From assembly GCF_000331535.1 (NCBI RefSeq), contig NZ_AMZN01000047.1:1-61958 (forward strand): a stretch of DNA of 61,958 nucleotides, read 5' to 3'. The translations under genes and the position numbers were made by a program. Source of the stretch: Fulvivirga imtechensis AK7 (GTDB lineage: Bacteria; Bacteroidota; Bacteroidia; Cytophagales; Cyclobacteriaceae). The first letter of the stretch is position 1, and each line of letters begins with the position of its first letter. Below the pieces are notes generated by a model, which was not told the origin of the DNA, did not search any database, and was given only the letters and a program-made list of their open reading frames with translations. Shown here one piece after another: positions 25,835 through 34,815 of the stretch.

Positions 25835-26140
25835 ATGGTATTGTATAATGTAACCGTAGGTATAGATATAGATGTTGAAGAAGAATGGTTGAACTGGATG
25901 CGGGAACATCATATTCCGGCTGTAATGAACACCGGCATGTTCATAGAGCACAAAATATTCAAAGTACTTAGCCAGGAAGAAGAGCAGAGTGTATCCTATT
26001 CTATCCAATATTTTGCTGAAAATATTGATAAGGTCGTGGAATACCTGAATAGCTACGCGCCACCTCTTGTTGAAGCACACCGTGCCCGGTATAAAGACAG
26101 GCATGTTGCCTTTCGCACCCTGCTTGAGGAAGTACAATAA
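25835..26140 (+). CDS. DUF4286 family protein
   Basis: A 101-residue cytoplasmic protein matching the DUF4286 pattern: a start like MVLYNVTVGID, DVEEEWLNWMREHHIPAVMNTGMF and a YAPPLVEAHRARY end. The family resembles ferredoxin-like dimeric alpha-beta barrels; function is unknown. An open frame of nearly equal length exists on the opposite strand and is a by-product. Confidence 0.85.
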   Translation: MVLYNVTVGIDIDVEEEWLNWMREHHIPAVMNTGMFIEHKIFKVLSQEEEQSVSYSIQYFAENIDKVVEYLNSYAPPLVEAHRARYKDRHVAFRTLLEEVQ

Positions 26141-26273
26141 CCTTACGTTTATGTATCTGGCTGACAGCCGGTTTCTGTCAACTGAAGGGGCTAATTTGTC
26201 ATAATAACTGCAAATATGCCATTTAACCTTACTTCATAGCTATTTATTCGTGCAAGAGTGCTATTTTTAAGTT

Positions 26274-26651
26274 ATGAAAGCTCTATTTTTTGAACCTACG
26301 GAAGACAGTCCAAAAATCTTTTTGGATCCTGATTCAGGTCGATTGCTCGTTGAAGGGAGGTCATTTATGGAGGATACAACTCCTTTTCATCAGGCAATTA
26401 TTAGTTGGCTACGAAATTATTTTCAAGAACCTCAAAAATCTACCGTTCTCGAACTGGAGATAGACTACCTTAATACCTCCTCCACTAAAATGCTTATTGA
26501 TATATTATTTGAACTCAATAAGTTTTACATTTTTGGAAACGAGGTAACCGTGGTCTGGAGATACTACCAACAGGACGAGGATATGGAAGATCTGGGACAT
26601 GAACTCGAAGAAATGGTTGATGTCCCCTTCCAGTTTGGTGTTTTGGTCTGA
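26274..26651 (+). CDS. SiaC-like (DUF1987) regulatory phosphoprotein
   Basis: 125 residues. The core DYLNTSSTKMLIDILFELN contains T68, which is at the position phosphorylated in Pseudomonas SiaC; the N-terminal part has LVEGRSF in the usual place. SiaC-type proteins are partner-switch regulators that a kinase and PP2C phosphatase (SiaB, SiaA) modify, often acting on a diguanylate cyclase. No such partners lie nearby. The next gene is convergent. Confidence 0.82.
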   Translation: MKALFFEPTEDSPKIFLDPDSGRLLVEGRSFMEDTTPFHQAIISWLRNYFQEPQKSTVLELEIDYLNTSSTKMLIDILFELNKFYIFGNEVTVVWRYYQQDEDMEDLGHELEEMVDVPFQFGVLV

Positions 26652-26667
26652 AAATTTTTTAAACATA

Positions 26668-27117
26668 CTACAGCTCTATACTACAATTGATCCATTCCGG
26701 GTCGAGTGTAGCATTGTAATACTTTTTATAAAAATTAATAGCAGGCTCATTCCAATCCAATACCTGCCAAACCATTCCTGAGCATCCGTCTTCCTTACCT
26801 TTTTGTATCGTTCGATCGAATAAAAGTTTGCCGATCCCTCCTCCTCTTTCACTTTCCGTAACCACAATATCTTCAAGGTATAAGCGCCTTCCTTTCCAGG
26901 TAGAATAACGGTAATAATAAATAGATATTCCCACAATCCCCTTCGCATCATCCTCAGCTACAAACAAACCAAAAACCGGGTTTTCTCCGAATCCATCCTT
27001 CTCCATCATTTCAACGGTGTTGGTTACCGCTTCAGGAGCCTTTTCGTAAGCAGCCAGTTCCTTGATCAACTCCAGCACACGTGGGAGGTCTTCTTTTTTT
27101 CCTTCTCTTATGGTCAT
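26668..27117 (-). CDS. GNAT family N-acetyltransferase
   Basis: 149 residues. The acetyl-CoA pyrophosphate loop is ERGGGIGKLLF (about 93-103), with RRLYLEDIVV before it and NEPAINFYKKY after it, as in diamine (spermidine/spermine-type) acetyltransferases. Substrate is not defined by sequence. Short intergenic distances separate it from both neighbours. Confidence 0.9.
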   Translation of the reverse strand: MTIREGKKEDLPRVLELIKELAAYEKAPEAVTNTVEMMEKDGFGENPVFGLFVAEDDAKGIVGISIYYYRYSTWKGRRLYLEDIVVTESERGGGIGKLLFDRTIQKGKEDGCSGMVWQVLDWNEPAINFYKKYYNATLDPEWINCSIEL

Positions 27118-27196
27118 CTCTTCCTTTTATTTTTAAGCAAGTCCATCATATCAAAGATAGAAATGGTATGTAAGTCATTGTCCTGAATTTGCAAAA

Positions 27197-29338
27197 TTAC
27201 TGTTCATCTTTGGCCAAAGGAGGTATTACTCCCATATTATACCAGGCAAACGCATACATATCAGCCTGCTGCTCAATAGTTTTGGATATGGGAGTGCCTG
27301 CCCCATGTCCTGCATCTGTTTCAATCCGTATAAGCACCGGGTTGTTTCCTTCATGGTTCTCCTGCAGGGTGGCTGCAAACTTAAACGAATGCGCAGGCAC
27401 CACTCTATCATCATGGTCAGCAGTTGTCACCATGGTAGCAGGATATGCCACTCCCTCCTGCAGATTGTGAACGGGGCTATAGGCATGCAGATATTCAAAC
27501 ATCTCTTTTGAATCTTCGGCAGTGCCATAATCCGAAGCCCATCCCGCACCGGCGGTAAACTTATGATATCGTAGCATATCCATAACTCCTACTGCCGGAA
27601 ATGCCACCTTGGCCAGGTCTGGTCGTTGGGTCATAGTGGCTCCTACCAAAAGACCTCCGTTAGAACCACCGGCTATCGCCAGATAATCACTTGACGTATA
27701 ATTGTTTTTGATCAGGTATTCACCGGCAGCTATAAAGTCATCGAATACATTTTGCTTTTGCATTTTTGTTCCTGCTTTATGCCACTTTTCACCATACTCG
27801 CCACCACCGCGAAGGTTTGGTTGTGCATATATTCCACCATTTTCCAGCCACACGATCCTGGAAGTGCTGAATGTTGGATTCAGACTGACGTTGAATCCGC
27901 CATATGCGTATAGATATGTAGGATTTTTGCCATTGAGTTCTATTCCTTTTTTGTGGACGATGAACATAGGCACTTTTGTTCCGTCTTTACTTTCATAAAA
28001 TACCTGCTTTGTTTCGTATTCATCAGGGTTAAAATCTATCTTCGGTTGTTCGTAAAGTTCTGAGGCTCCTGATGCTATATCATATTTAAAAATAGTAGGT
28101 GGATATGTAAAGGAGGTGAAGTTATAATACAACTCCTTATCCTCCTTTTTACCTCCAAAGCCCCAGGCAGTACCAATACCCGGCAGCTCGACCTCTCTTT
28201 CCAGCTTGCCTTTCATGTCGTATTGCTTGACAGCCGTTTTAACATCAATGGTATAGTTTGCAAATATTTTTCCTCCCACAGTATTGGCACTTAACACATT
28301 CTCCGTTTCGGGGATTACATTTTTCCAGTTTTCCGGAGTAGGGTTTGAAGCATCCACTTCTACAATTCTGTTGTTAGGAGCATTAAGGTTGGTGTGTATC
28401 AAAAGGCGCGAACCCTCATTGTCCAGTACGTAGTGATCATTTTCATCATTCCCTATAATGGTTATGATCTTGCTGGCAGGACGGCTAAGATCTTTTATGT
28501 AAAGCTCATTGCCACTGGTGCTCTGCGCTGCCGTTATCACCAAATATTGTCCATCTTCAGTAACATATCCTCCCGCATATCGCCTGGGCTGCGATTCTCC
28601 TCCGAATATCAATTGATCTTCACTCTGCGGCGTACCAAGCTTGTGATAATAAACTTTGTGTATTTGCGTTTTTCCTGACAGCACCGACCCTTCCTTGGGT
28701 TTGTCATAGCTGCTGTAGAAAAAGCCTTCATTACCCTTCCAGGATAGCCCGCTGAACTTTATGTCTCTCAACGTATCGCCTACCTGCTCCATGGTTTCGG
28801 TGTTGATCACAATTGCCTTTCGCCAGTCTGAGCCGCCTTCAGATATCAGATAGCCGAATAAGGAGCCGTCTTTCGTGAAGCTGGTCCCGGCAAGTGAGAT
28901 GGTGCCATCTTCTTTAAATTTATTTGGATCGATAAATACTTCAGGCACACCTTCAAGTTCCTTTTTCCTGTAAAGCACACTTTGATTTTGGAGGCCGTCA
29001 TTTTTATAGAAATAGTAATAATCTCCGTGTTTGTTGGGTGCAGAAAGACGTTCATAGTTGAAAACATCCTGCAAGCGTTGTTTAATATTATCTCTAAAAG
29101 GAATATTATTGAGATATGAAAAAGTGACCTCATTCTGCGCCTTTACCCACTGGGCTGTTTGCTCGGACCTATCGTCCTCCAGCCACCGGTACGGATCCGG
29201 CACTTCCGTATCGAAATAAATATCTACGGTATCTACCTTCGCGGTTTTCGGGTATGTGAAAGATTGGGTTTCTTTCTCCTTTTTCTCACAAGCAATAAAA
29301 ATAATTGCCAAAAATATAAATGCGGTTAACTGTTTCAT
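27197..29338 (-). CDS. Prolyl oligopeptidase (S9A), lipoprotein
   Basis: Serine peptidase cutting after proline in short peptides. The 713-residue chain has a lipobox FIAC (Cys17), an N-terminal PDPYRWLEDD box, a seven-bladed propeller domain (about 70-420), and an alpha/beta-hydrolase C terminus with the nucleophile in AGGSNGGLL, Asp in DHDDRVVPAHSFKF and His in DAGHGAGTP. Anchoring in the envelope points to use of external peptides. Confidence 0.95.
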   Translation of the reverse strand: MKQLTAFIFLAIIFIACEKKEKETQSFTYPKTAKVDTVDIYFDTEVPDPYRWLEDDRSEQTAQWVKAQNEVTFSYLNNIPFRDNIKQRLQDVFNYERLSAPNKHGDYYYFYKNDGLQNQSVLYRKKELEGVPEVFIDPNKFKEDGTISLAGTSFTKDGSLFGYLISEGGSDWRKAIVINTETMEQVGDTLRDIKFSGLSWKGNEGFFYSSYDKPKEGSVLSGKTQIHKVYYHKLGTPQSEDQLIFGGESQPRRYAGGYVTEDGQYLVITAAQSTSGNELYIKDLSRPASKIITIIGNDENDHYVLDNEGSRLLIHTNLNAPNNRIVEVDASNPTPENWKNVIPETENVLSANTVGGKIFANYTIDVKTAVKQYDMKGKLEREVELPGIGTAWGFGGKKEDKELYYNFTSFTYPPTIFKYDIASGASELYEQPKIDFNPDEYETKQVFYESKDGTKVPMFIVHKKGIELNGKNPTYLYAYGGFNVSLNPTFSTSRIVWLENGGIYAQPNLRGGGEYGEKWHKAGTKMQKQNVFDDFIAAGEYLIKNNYTSSDYLAIAGGSNGGLLVGATMTQRPDLAKVAFPAVGVMDMLRYHKFTAGAGWASDYGTAEDSKEMFEYLHAYSPVHNLQEGVAYPATMVTTADHDDRVVPAHSFKFAATLQENHEGNNPVLIRIETDAGHGAGTPISKTIEQQADMYAFAWYNMGVIPPLAKDEQ

Positions 29339-29497
29339 CGAAGTAATGTTATTCTGGTAATTTAAAGCTAAAGGAATAGTTATTTACTTCCTCTGAAATA
29401 ATGATGGGTGGTAAATGACTTTTATAAAACTTGCATTAGAAACTTTTATCTGCAAACTTTCTAATAAACTAGCGGGTATAAGTGGAAGCTTCAAAAC

Positions 29498-29685
29498 ATA
29501 GTTAGTGTTTGTAAGCAAACTCTAAGTGGCTTTAAGAAAAGGTCAAGGGTCAAGCTCGCCTTTGCGTAGCGCTTCGGCAGAGCAAGGGCTTGCGAAGTTC
29601 CAAAAAGCGGAACATACTGAGTACGAGAGCATTTTTGGAACGAGCGTAACGCAGACATTGGCGTTTTCTTAGAGGCACTATTTAG
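29498..29685. repeat. 188-bp palindromic element, long form
   Basis: Outer ends TTAGTGTTTGTA plus AAACTCTAAGTGGC (29501-29529) and GGCGTTTTCTTAGAG (29659-29673) plus CACTA match the reverse complement of the short element at 9247-9303. The two halves are separated here by a 132-bp insert (29530-29661) with GGC at both junctions. The insert has its own 10-bp inverted repeat GTTCCAAAAA/TTTTTGGAAC (29596-29605, 29631-29640). The rest of 29339-29709 shows no gene. Confidence 0.7.
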
Positions 29686-29709
29686 TATCAATGAGGAAAA
29701 CCATAAAAT

Positions 29710-30444
29710 ATGAAGTGGCTCAACATCATAGCACTGGCGGCTGCAATAGCCGTTAACGCTTTGGCCAATATCTTACCCATAAATGCAATGACCACAGGGG
29801 AAGTGGCGGCTTTATACCCAAATTTATTTGTGCCTGCCGGCATTACCTTCTCCATATGGAGCCTTATTTATATGCTTCTGGCCGGGTACTGCATATATCC
29901 GTTCATATCAGAAAACGCAAAGCATGCCATCTCAGTATCCGGATTGTTTGTAGTTACATGTCTGCTAAACTGTAGTTGGATATTGGCGTGGCACTATCTT
30001 TTCATAGAAGGCTCGGTTGTGGTTATGATGCTACTGCTGTTCGCTTTATGTGTGATCTATGTCAAGCTACATAAGAGTCCCCCAGATTCCAGGCGAGAAA
30101 AATGGCTGGTATACAAACCCTTCAGTGTATACCTGGGATGGATCACTGTAGCTACGGTTGCGAACATTACAGCGCTGTTGGTTCACTATGACTTTTCACC
30201 ACCATCACCTCAGAATTGGATGATAGCTATGGCCATCGCATTATTATTGATAGTATACCTTATCAACAAAAAATTCGGGGATGTGGCCTACTCACTCGTT
30301 ATAGTGTGGGCTCTGTTGGGTATAATATTAAAAAGAACAGCTACAGAGTTGCAATTCGGCCCCATCGTGACTACCTGCACGGTTGCAATTGTCATTACAC
30401 TTTGGATCACCATCCACTACCGGTACCGAAAATCCCTCACCTGA
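29710..30444 (+). CDS. TspO/MBR-like integral membrane protein
   Basis: 244 residues with about seven hydrophobic segments. The pattern VPAGITFSIWSLIYMLLAGY, NCSWILAWHY and FSVYLGWITVATVANI recalls tryptophan-rich sensory protein (TspO-like) sequences; the chain is longer than the usual 160 residues. Ligand and function unknown. Its end overlaps the convergent serS by 8 bp. Confidence 0.75.
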   Translation: MKWLNIIALAAAIAVNALANILPINAMTTGEVAALYPNLFVPAGITFSIWSLIYMLLAGYCIYPFISENAKHAISVSGLFVVTCLLNCSWILAWHYLFIEGSVVVMMLLLFALCVIYVKLHKSPPDSRREKWLVYKPFSVYLGWITVATVANITALLVHYDFSPPSPQNWMIAMAIALLLIVYLINKKFGDVAYSLVIVWALLGIILKRTATELQFGPIVTTCTVAIVITLWITIHYRYRKSLT

Positions 30445-31711
30445 TCGTGTCAAAGCCAGTATAAGGCACGAGTACGTCAGGAATTTTTATTCCTTCATCA
30501 GACTGGTTGTTTTCCAGAATGGCAGCTAGTATTCGGGGCAATGCCAGGGCGCTCCCATTCAGGGTATGCAAAAGATGCATCTTATTATCTTCTCCTCTAT
30601 ACCGCAGCTTAAGCCTGTTGGCCTGAAAGGTTTCAAAATTACTGACCGAGCTTACCTCCAGCCACTTTTGCTGTGCAGCGGAAAACACCTCCATATCAAA
30701 CGTCTGCGCTGAAGTGAATCCCATGTCGCCACCACATAGATTAAGCACCCTGTACTGAAGCTGGAGCTTTTCCAGCAAGCCCTGTACATGCTTGCACATC
30801 CTTTCAAGCGCAGCATAAGAATTGTCAGGGTGGTGGATCTCTACGATCTCAACTTTATCAAACTGATGCAGGCGGTTCAACCCCCTCACGTGAGCGCCCC
30901 ATGAGCCGGCCTCTCTGCGAAAACATGGTGTAAAACCCACATGCTTTACCGGCAATGCCCCCGTATCCAGAATAACATCGCGGTACAGGTTGGTGATCGG
31001 TACCTCAGCAGTGGGGATCAGGAAAAAATTCTCTTCGGAAATATGGTACATCTGACCGTCTTTGTCGGGGAGCTGCCCGGTACCATAGCCGCTGTCTTCA
31101 TTAATCACGATCGGAGGTTGTATTTCTACATATCCTGCTTTCAATGCTTCATCCAGAAAGAAATTGACCATGGCACGCTGAAGCCTGGCGCCTTGTCCTT
31201 TATACACAGGGAATCCTGCACCCGTTATTTTGTTGCCAAGCTCAAAGTCTATTATGTCATATTTTTTTATGAGCTCCCAATGCGGCAATGCATTTTCGGA
31301 AAGCTTAGGTGTAGTACCATGCTCATATACTACCTGGTTATCGTCCGCACCTGCGCCTTCGGGAACATTATCATTGGGTATATTCGGTATAGTGTAAAGC
31401 AACTGCTTCAGCTCTTCTTCACACCTGCTTAACTCTTCACCGAGCTGTTTGCTTTCCATTTTAAGGTCTGCCGTCTTCTTCTTTATCTCCTCAGCTTCCT
31501 CTTTCTTCCCTTCTCGCATCAGCCCTCCTATTTGCTTAGACAGGGAGTTCGATTCGGCCAGTACCTGATCATGTTTTGACTGGGTATTTTTTCTGAGGTC
31601 ATCCAGCTCCATTACCTTGTCTATAGTTTCGGCAGCATTGCCAAACCTGCGTTTATTAAGCCCACTGACCACTTTTTCTCTGTTCTCCCGGATGTAAGCA
31701 ACTTGTAGCAT
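30437..31711 (-). CDS. serS: Seryl-tRNA synthetase
   Basis: Class II synthetase charging tRNA-Ser. The 424-residue protein has the N-terminal long coiled-coil arm (about 30-105), motif 2 (FRREAGSWGAHVRGLNRLHQF) and motif 3 (ALALPRILAAILENNQ). Length typical. The upstream 324 bp separates it divergently from rho. Confidence 0.97.
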   Translation of the reverse strand: MLQVAYIRENREKVVSGLNKRRFGNAAETIDKVMELDDLRKNTQSKHDQVLAESNSLSKQIGGLMREGKKEEAEEIKKKTADLKMESKQLGEELSRCEEELKQLLYTIPNIPNDNVPEGAGADDNQVVYEHGTTPKLSENALPHWELIKKYDIIDFELGNKITGAGFPVYKGQGARLQRAMVNFFLDEALKAGYVEIQPPIVINEDSGYGTGQLPDKDGQMYHISEENFFLIPTAEVPITNLYRDVILDTGALPVKHVGFTPCFRREAGSWGAHVRGLNRLHQFDKVEIVEIHHPDNSYAALERMCKHVQGLLEKLQLQYRVLNLCGGDMGFTSAQTFDMEVFSAAQQKWLEVSSVSNFETFQANRLKLRYRGEDNKMHLLHTLNGSALALPRILAAILENNQSDEGIKIPDVLVPYTGFDTIR

Positions 31712-32035
31712 ATTGTTCTTATTAAAATCGCTGCAAAATAATGCATTTTTAAAGTAAAACTGAACTTTTTAAAAGGCAGATTGATTATTTATAAACAAAA
31801 ATTTGACTATTGGCCGAGGTTAGCATATTATTGCATTATCAAAACGTTGTTAAAAAGCTTTAGAACTCATTCCGACTTCATTTAAGCTTTTATTTTCATA
31901 ATCAGATACCATCTTGAATAAACCTAGCGAGCCGCTCATGGCTGCGAGATATTTTATATCTCTTTGATATACGCACATGTTAATCACTACTTATAATCCA
32001 TTAATTAAAAAAAAGAATTCACAATTGAATAATTT
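31712..32035. promoter_or_regulatory. Divergent serS/rho leader region
   Basis: 324 bp, about three quarters A/T, no gene. Two hairpin-capable spots: a weak 8-bp repeat (31853-31860 with 31884-31891, long loop) and a perfect 7-bp stem GAGATAT/ATATCTC (31946-31962). rho leaders often carry autoregulatory sites, but none can be proved here. Confidence 0.3.
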
Positions 32036-33688
32036 ATGTACACGATTGAAGAATTGAATGTCAGGCTTCTTTCTGAATTGAAGGAGATAGCAGAAGAATT
32101 GGGCCTAAAGAACTACAAAAAGCTTTCAAAGCAGGAGTTAATATATAAAATACTCGATCAGCAAGCCGTCACACCCGAAAATCAACTACCTAAGAAGAAA
32201 GCCCCGGAAGCACAACCCGATCAAAAATCAGATCAAAAAAACAAGGCTGAGCAAACAAAATCTAAGCCGCGAAAAAGAGAAAACGTAAAAATGAAACAAG
32301 ATAAAAAAGAAGAGAATCTTTCTTCTGAGGAACTATTGGAGTCATTTAATATTGAGGTAGAAGAAAGTGTCTCTTCATTTAACGCTGACAAACCAAAAAA
32401 AGAAGAAAATTCTGAAGATAAGGACAGAGAGCCCAGAAGGGACCGTGAAAGGAGAGACCCTAAAGATAAAGACGAGAACCGTGGAAGAAGGGAGCAGAAA
32501 GATCGTGGTGAAGATAAAGATGACAGAAGAAAAGACGACCGCACTAAGAAGAAGGAAAGCAATGTAAAGGATTTTGACGGTGTCATCGAAAACGAAGGCG
32601 TACTTGAGATCATGCAAGACGGCTATGGCTTTCTGAGATCTTCAGATTACAACTACCTTGCCAGCCCCGATGACATCTACGTGTCGCCCTCTCAAATAAA
32701 GCTATTTGGCCTGAAAACAGGTGACACTGTAAAAGGACAGATCAGACCTCCTAAAGAAGGTGAAAAGTATTTCGCTCTGTTAAGGGTAGAAAACGTAAAC
32801 GGAAAAACTACCGAAGAGATCAGAGACAGGGTGTCTTTCGAATATCTGACTCCGCTTTTCCCTGAAGAAAAAATTAAGCTCAGCACCAGACCGGACAACT
32901 ATTCTACACGTATCCTGGATCTTTTCTCTCCTATTGGAAAGGGCCAGCGAGGTATGATCGTAGCACAGCCAAAGACCGGTAAAACGGTATTGCTAAAGAG
33001 CATCGCAAATGCTATTGCTGAAAACCACCCTGAATGCTACCTGATCATCCTCCTGATCGATGAGCGCCCGGAAGAGGTAACAGACATGGCAAGAAGTGTA
33101 AAAGCCGAAGTGGTAGCATCCACCTTTGATGAGCAGGCTGAAAGACATGTAAAGGTATCTAGTATGGTATTGGAAAAAGCAAAGAGAATGGTAGAGTGCG
33201 GTCATGATGTGGTTATCCTGCTGGATTCTATCACCCGACTGGCTCGTGCCTATAACACTACAGTACCTTCATCAGGAAAAATATTGTCAGGTGGTGTGGA
33301 TGCCAACGCCCTGCATAAGCCCAAGAGGTTTTTTGGTGCTGCCAGAAATGTAGAAAACGGAGGATCGCTTACCATCATCGCTACAGCGTTGATCGAAACA
33401 GGATCCAAAATGGATGAAGTGATCTTTGAAGAATTTAAAGGCACGGGCAACATGGAGCTTCAGTTGGATAGAAAACTTTCCAACAAGCGTGTATACCCTG
33501 CTATTGATGTTCCTGCATCGGGTACTCGTAGAGAAGACCTGTTGATGTCTGAAGAGGAGCTTCAAAGAGTATGGATACTGCGCAAGTTCATGTCAGATAT
33601 GAATTCGAATGAAGCCATGGAGTTCCTGCTTTCCAAAATGAAGGGCACCAGGAACAATGAAGAATTCCTGATCTCTATGAACGGATAA
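32036..33688 (+). CDS. rho: Transcription termination factor Rho
   Basis: RNA helicase ending unprotected transcripts. The 550 residues include an N-terminal helix domain (1-45), a long charged insertion rich in K, E, D and R (about 48-180), the cold-shock RNA-binding domain (about 190-260), Walker A ([10 protein letters not shown]), Walker B ([16 protein letters not shown]) and the R-loop [12 protein letters not shown]. The insertion lengthens Rho by about 130 residues over E. coli; in Bacteroides thetaiotaomicron a comparable disordered region drives condensates. Followed by a palindromic repeat. Confidence 0.97.
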   Translation: MYTIEELNVRLLSELKEIAEELGLKNYKKLSKQELIYKILDQQAVTPENQLPKKKAPEAQPDQKSDQKNKAEQTKSKPRKRENVKMKQDKKEENLSSEELLESFNIEVEESVSSFNADKPKKEENSEDKDREPRRDRERRDPKDKDENRGRREQKDRGEDKDDRRKDDRTKKKESNVKDFDGVIENEGVLEIMQDGYGFLRSSDYNYLASPDDIYVSPSQIKLFGLKTGDTVKGQIRPPKEGEKYFALLRVENVNGKTTEEIRDRVSFEYLTPLFPEEKIKLSTRPDNYSTRILDLFSPIGKGQRGMIVAQPKTGKTVLLKSIANAIAENHPECYLIILLIDERPEEVTDMARSVKAEVVASTFDEQAERHVKVSSMVLEKAKRMVECGHDVVILLDSITRLARAYNTTVPSSGKILSGGVDANALHKPKRFFGAARNVENGGSLTIIATALIETGSKMDEVIFEEFKGTGNMELQLDRKLSNKRVYPAIDVPASGTRREDLLMSEEELQRVWILRKFMSDMNSNEAMEFLLSKMKGTRNNEEFLISMNG

Positions 33689-33741
33689 ATTTCTTGAAAT
33701 TCCTAATGAAAAATGAGGACGTCTCAAAAGTCTCCTTCTGA

Positions 33742-33823
33742 CGTCATCCTGAACTTGATTCAGGATCTCCTGATTAGTTTCTACGCATTCTTTAGGGGAA
33801 TCCAAATCAAGTTTGGAATGACG
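33742..33823. repeat. Nested palindromic intergenic repeat
   Basis: Outer CGTCAT (33742-33747) and ATGACG (33818-33823) enclose two small hairpins: CCTGAA/TTCAGG (33748-33764) and TCCAAA/TTTGGA (33801-33817). The two halves are near mirror copies around AACTTGATT. Of a type commonly seen between Bacteroidota genes; could terminate rho. Confidence 0.6.
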
Positions 33824-33887
33824 AATTGACTTTTTAGATGTACTCATTTTTTTTATTTAAAAGGATAATCGAGAATTCAGTATTACC

Positions 33888-34697
33888 ATGACGACCTATC
33901 TACTCTTATCTCTTGCCGGACTGGTTGGAGGTTTTATCGCAGGTCTTACCGGCATAGGCACCGGGTTTCTTATGGTCGTTGTAATTCCCATTGCCCTCAA
34001 CTACTTAGGTATACCTGGTGAAGAAATAGTACGGTTTACTATTGCCAACACCGTTTTTGCAACGATGTGCTCCGCATTTGTAAATAACATTTCAATGTGG
34101 AGGACCAGACAATTGCATATCAAAGAAACTGCCCTGGTATCACTTGTCGCAGTGATTTTCGCAGGAGTGATTTTGCAATTTTTTGTCCTCAAAGAAAGTT
34201 ACCCCACCAATATTTATAATACTGTTTTAATCATCTTCCTATCATATATCATTTACAGGACCATAAACAAACTTCGACATGCCATCCATTATGAAGAGGA
34301 CAGAAGCCGTATTAAGCTGACCCTTACAGGCATGTCGGCAGGTATGGTGTCTGCCCTTACCGGATTGGGTGGTGGATCAATCATCATACCTATGCTGAAC
34401 TTATGGCTTAAAATGGATATCAAAAAGGCTAAATCTATATCATTTGGAGCTATTTTTAGCATCTCTCTGATGCTAACGATTATTAACCTGCTGAACACCC
34501 CTGTGGCAAACATTCACTATGCCCACTGGGGATATATCCTTATCCCAGTTGCTCTCCCACTTTCCATAGGAGTGATCATCGCTTCCCCGTTAGGTACAGG
34601 CCTGAGTGATAAATTATCATCAAAAACCATCACCATCATTTTTCTCATAGTCATTTCCGCGGTCTTGCTTAGAAAGATCTTCGAGCTTTGGGGCTAA
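33888..34697 (+). CDS. TauE/SafE family permease
   Basis: 269 residues, eight hydrophobic segments. The two repeated Gly-rich stretches LAGLVGGFIAGLTGIGTGFL (N-terminal) and GMVSALTGLGGGSIIIPML (middle) mark the TauE/SafE family, transporters of sulfite, organosulfonates or other anions. Substrate not predictable. Alone in its orientation unit, between rho and the serine dehydratase gene. Confidence 0.88.
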   Translation: MTTYLLLSLAGLVGGFIAGLTGIGTGFLMVVVIPIALNYLGIPGEEIVRFTIANTVFATMCSAFVNNISMWRTRQLHIKETALVSLVAVIFAGVILQFFVLKESYPTNIYNTVLIIFLSYIIYRTINKLRHAIHYEEDRSRIKLTLTGMSAGMVSALTGLGGGSIIIPMLNLWLKMDIKKAKSISFGAIFSISLMLTIINLLNTPVANIHYAHWGYILIPVALPLSIGVIIASPLGTGLSDKLSSKTITIIFLIVISAVLLRKIFELWG

Positions 34698-34740
34698 AAT
34701 GTGAAGACGAATAGACGGAAGTCTCAATGCTCTTATCTCA

Positions 34741-34778
34741 CTACAAAAACCTTTTAAACGAATGTGCTGTTTTTGTAG
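34741..34778. repeat. 10-bp inverted repeat between TauE and sdaA
   Basis: CTACAAAAAC (34741-34750) and GTTTTTGTAG (34769-34778), loop of 18. It may end the TauE transcript or be a regulator site; no U-run follows. Confidence 0.35.
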
Positions 34779-34788
34779 CGCGGACTAT

Positions 34789-34796
34789 TAACTTTG
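34789..34796 (+). promoter_or_regulatory. Putative -7 element for sdaA
   Basis: TAACTTTG fits TAnnTTTG, 19 bp before the ATG of the serine dehydratase gene; a -33 element is not evident. Confidence 0.4.
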
Positions 34797-34815
34797 AATA
34801 AAATACCTTATCAAT

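Noticed and set aside
25832-26137. 101-codon frame antisense to the DUF4286 gene
   Set aside because: Same length on the opposite strand, low-complexity composition; the plus-strand protein fits a known family.
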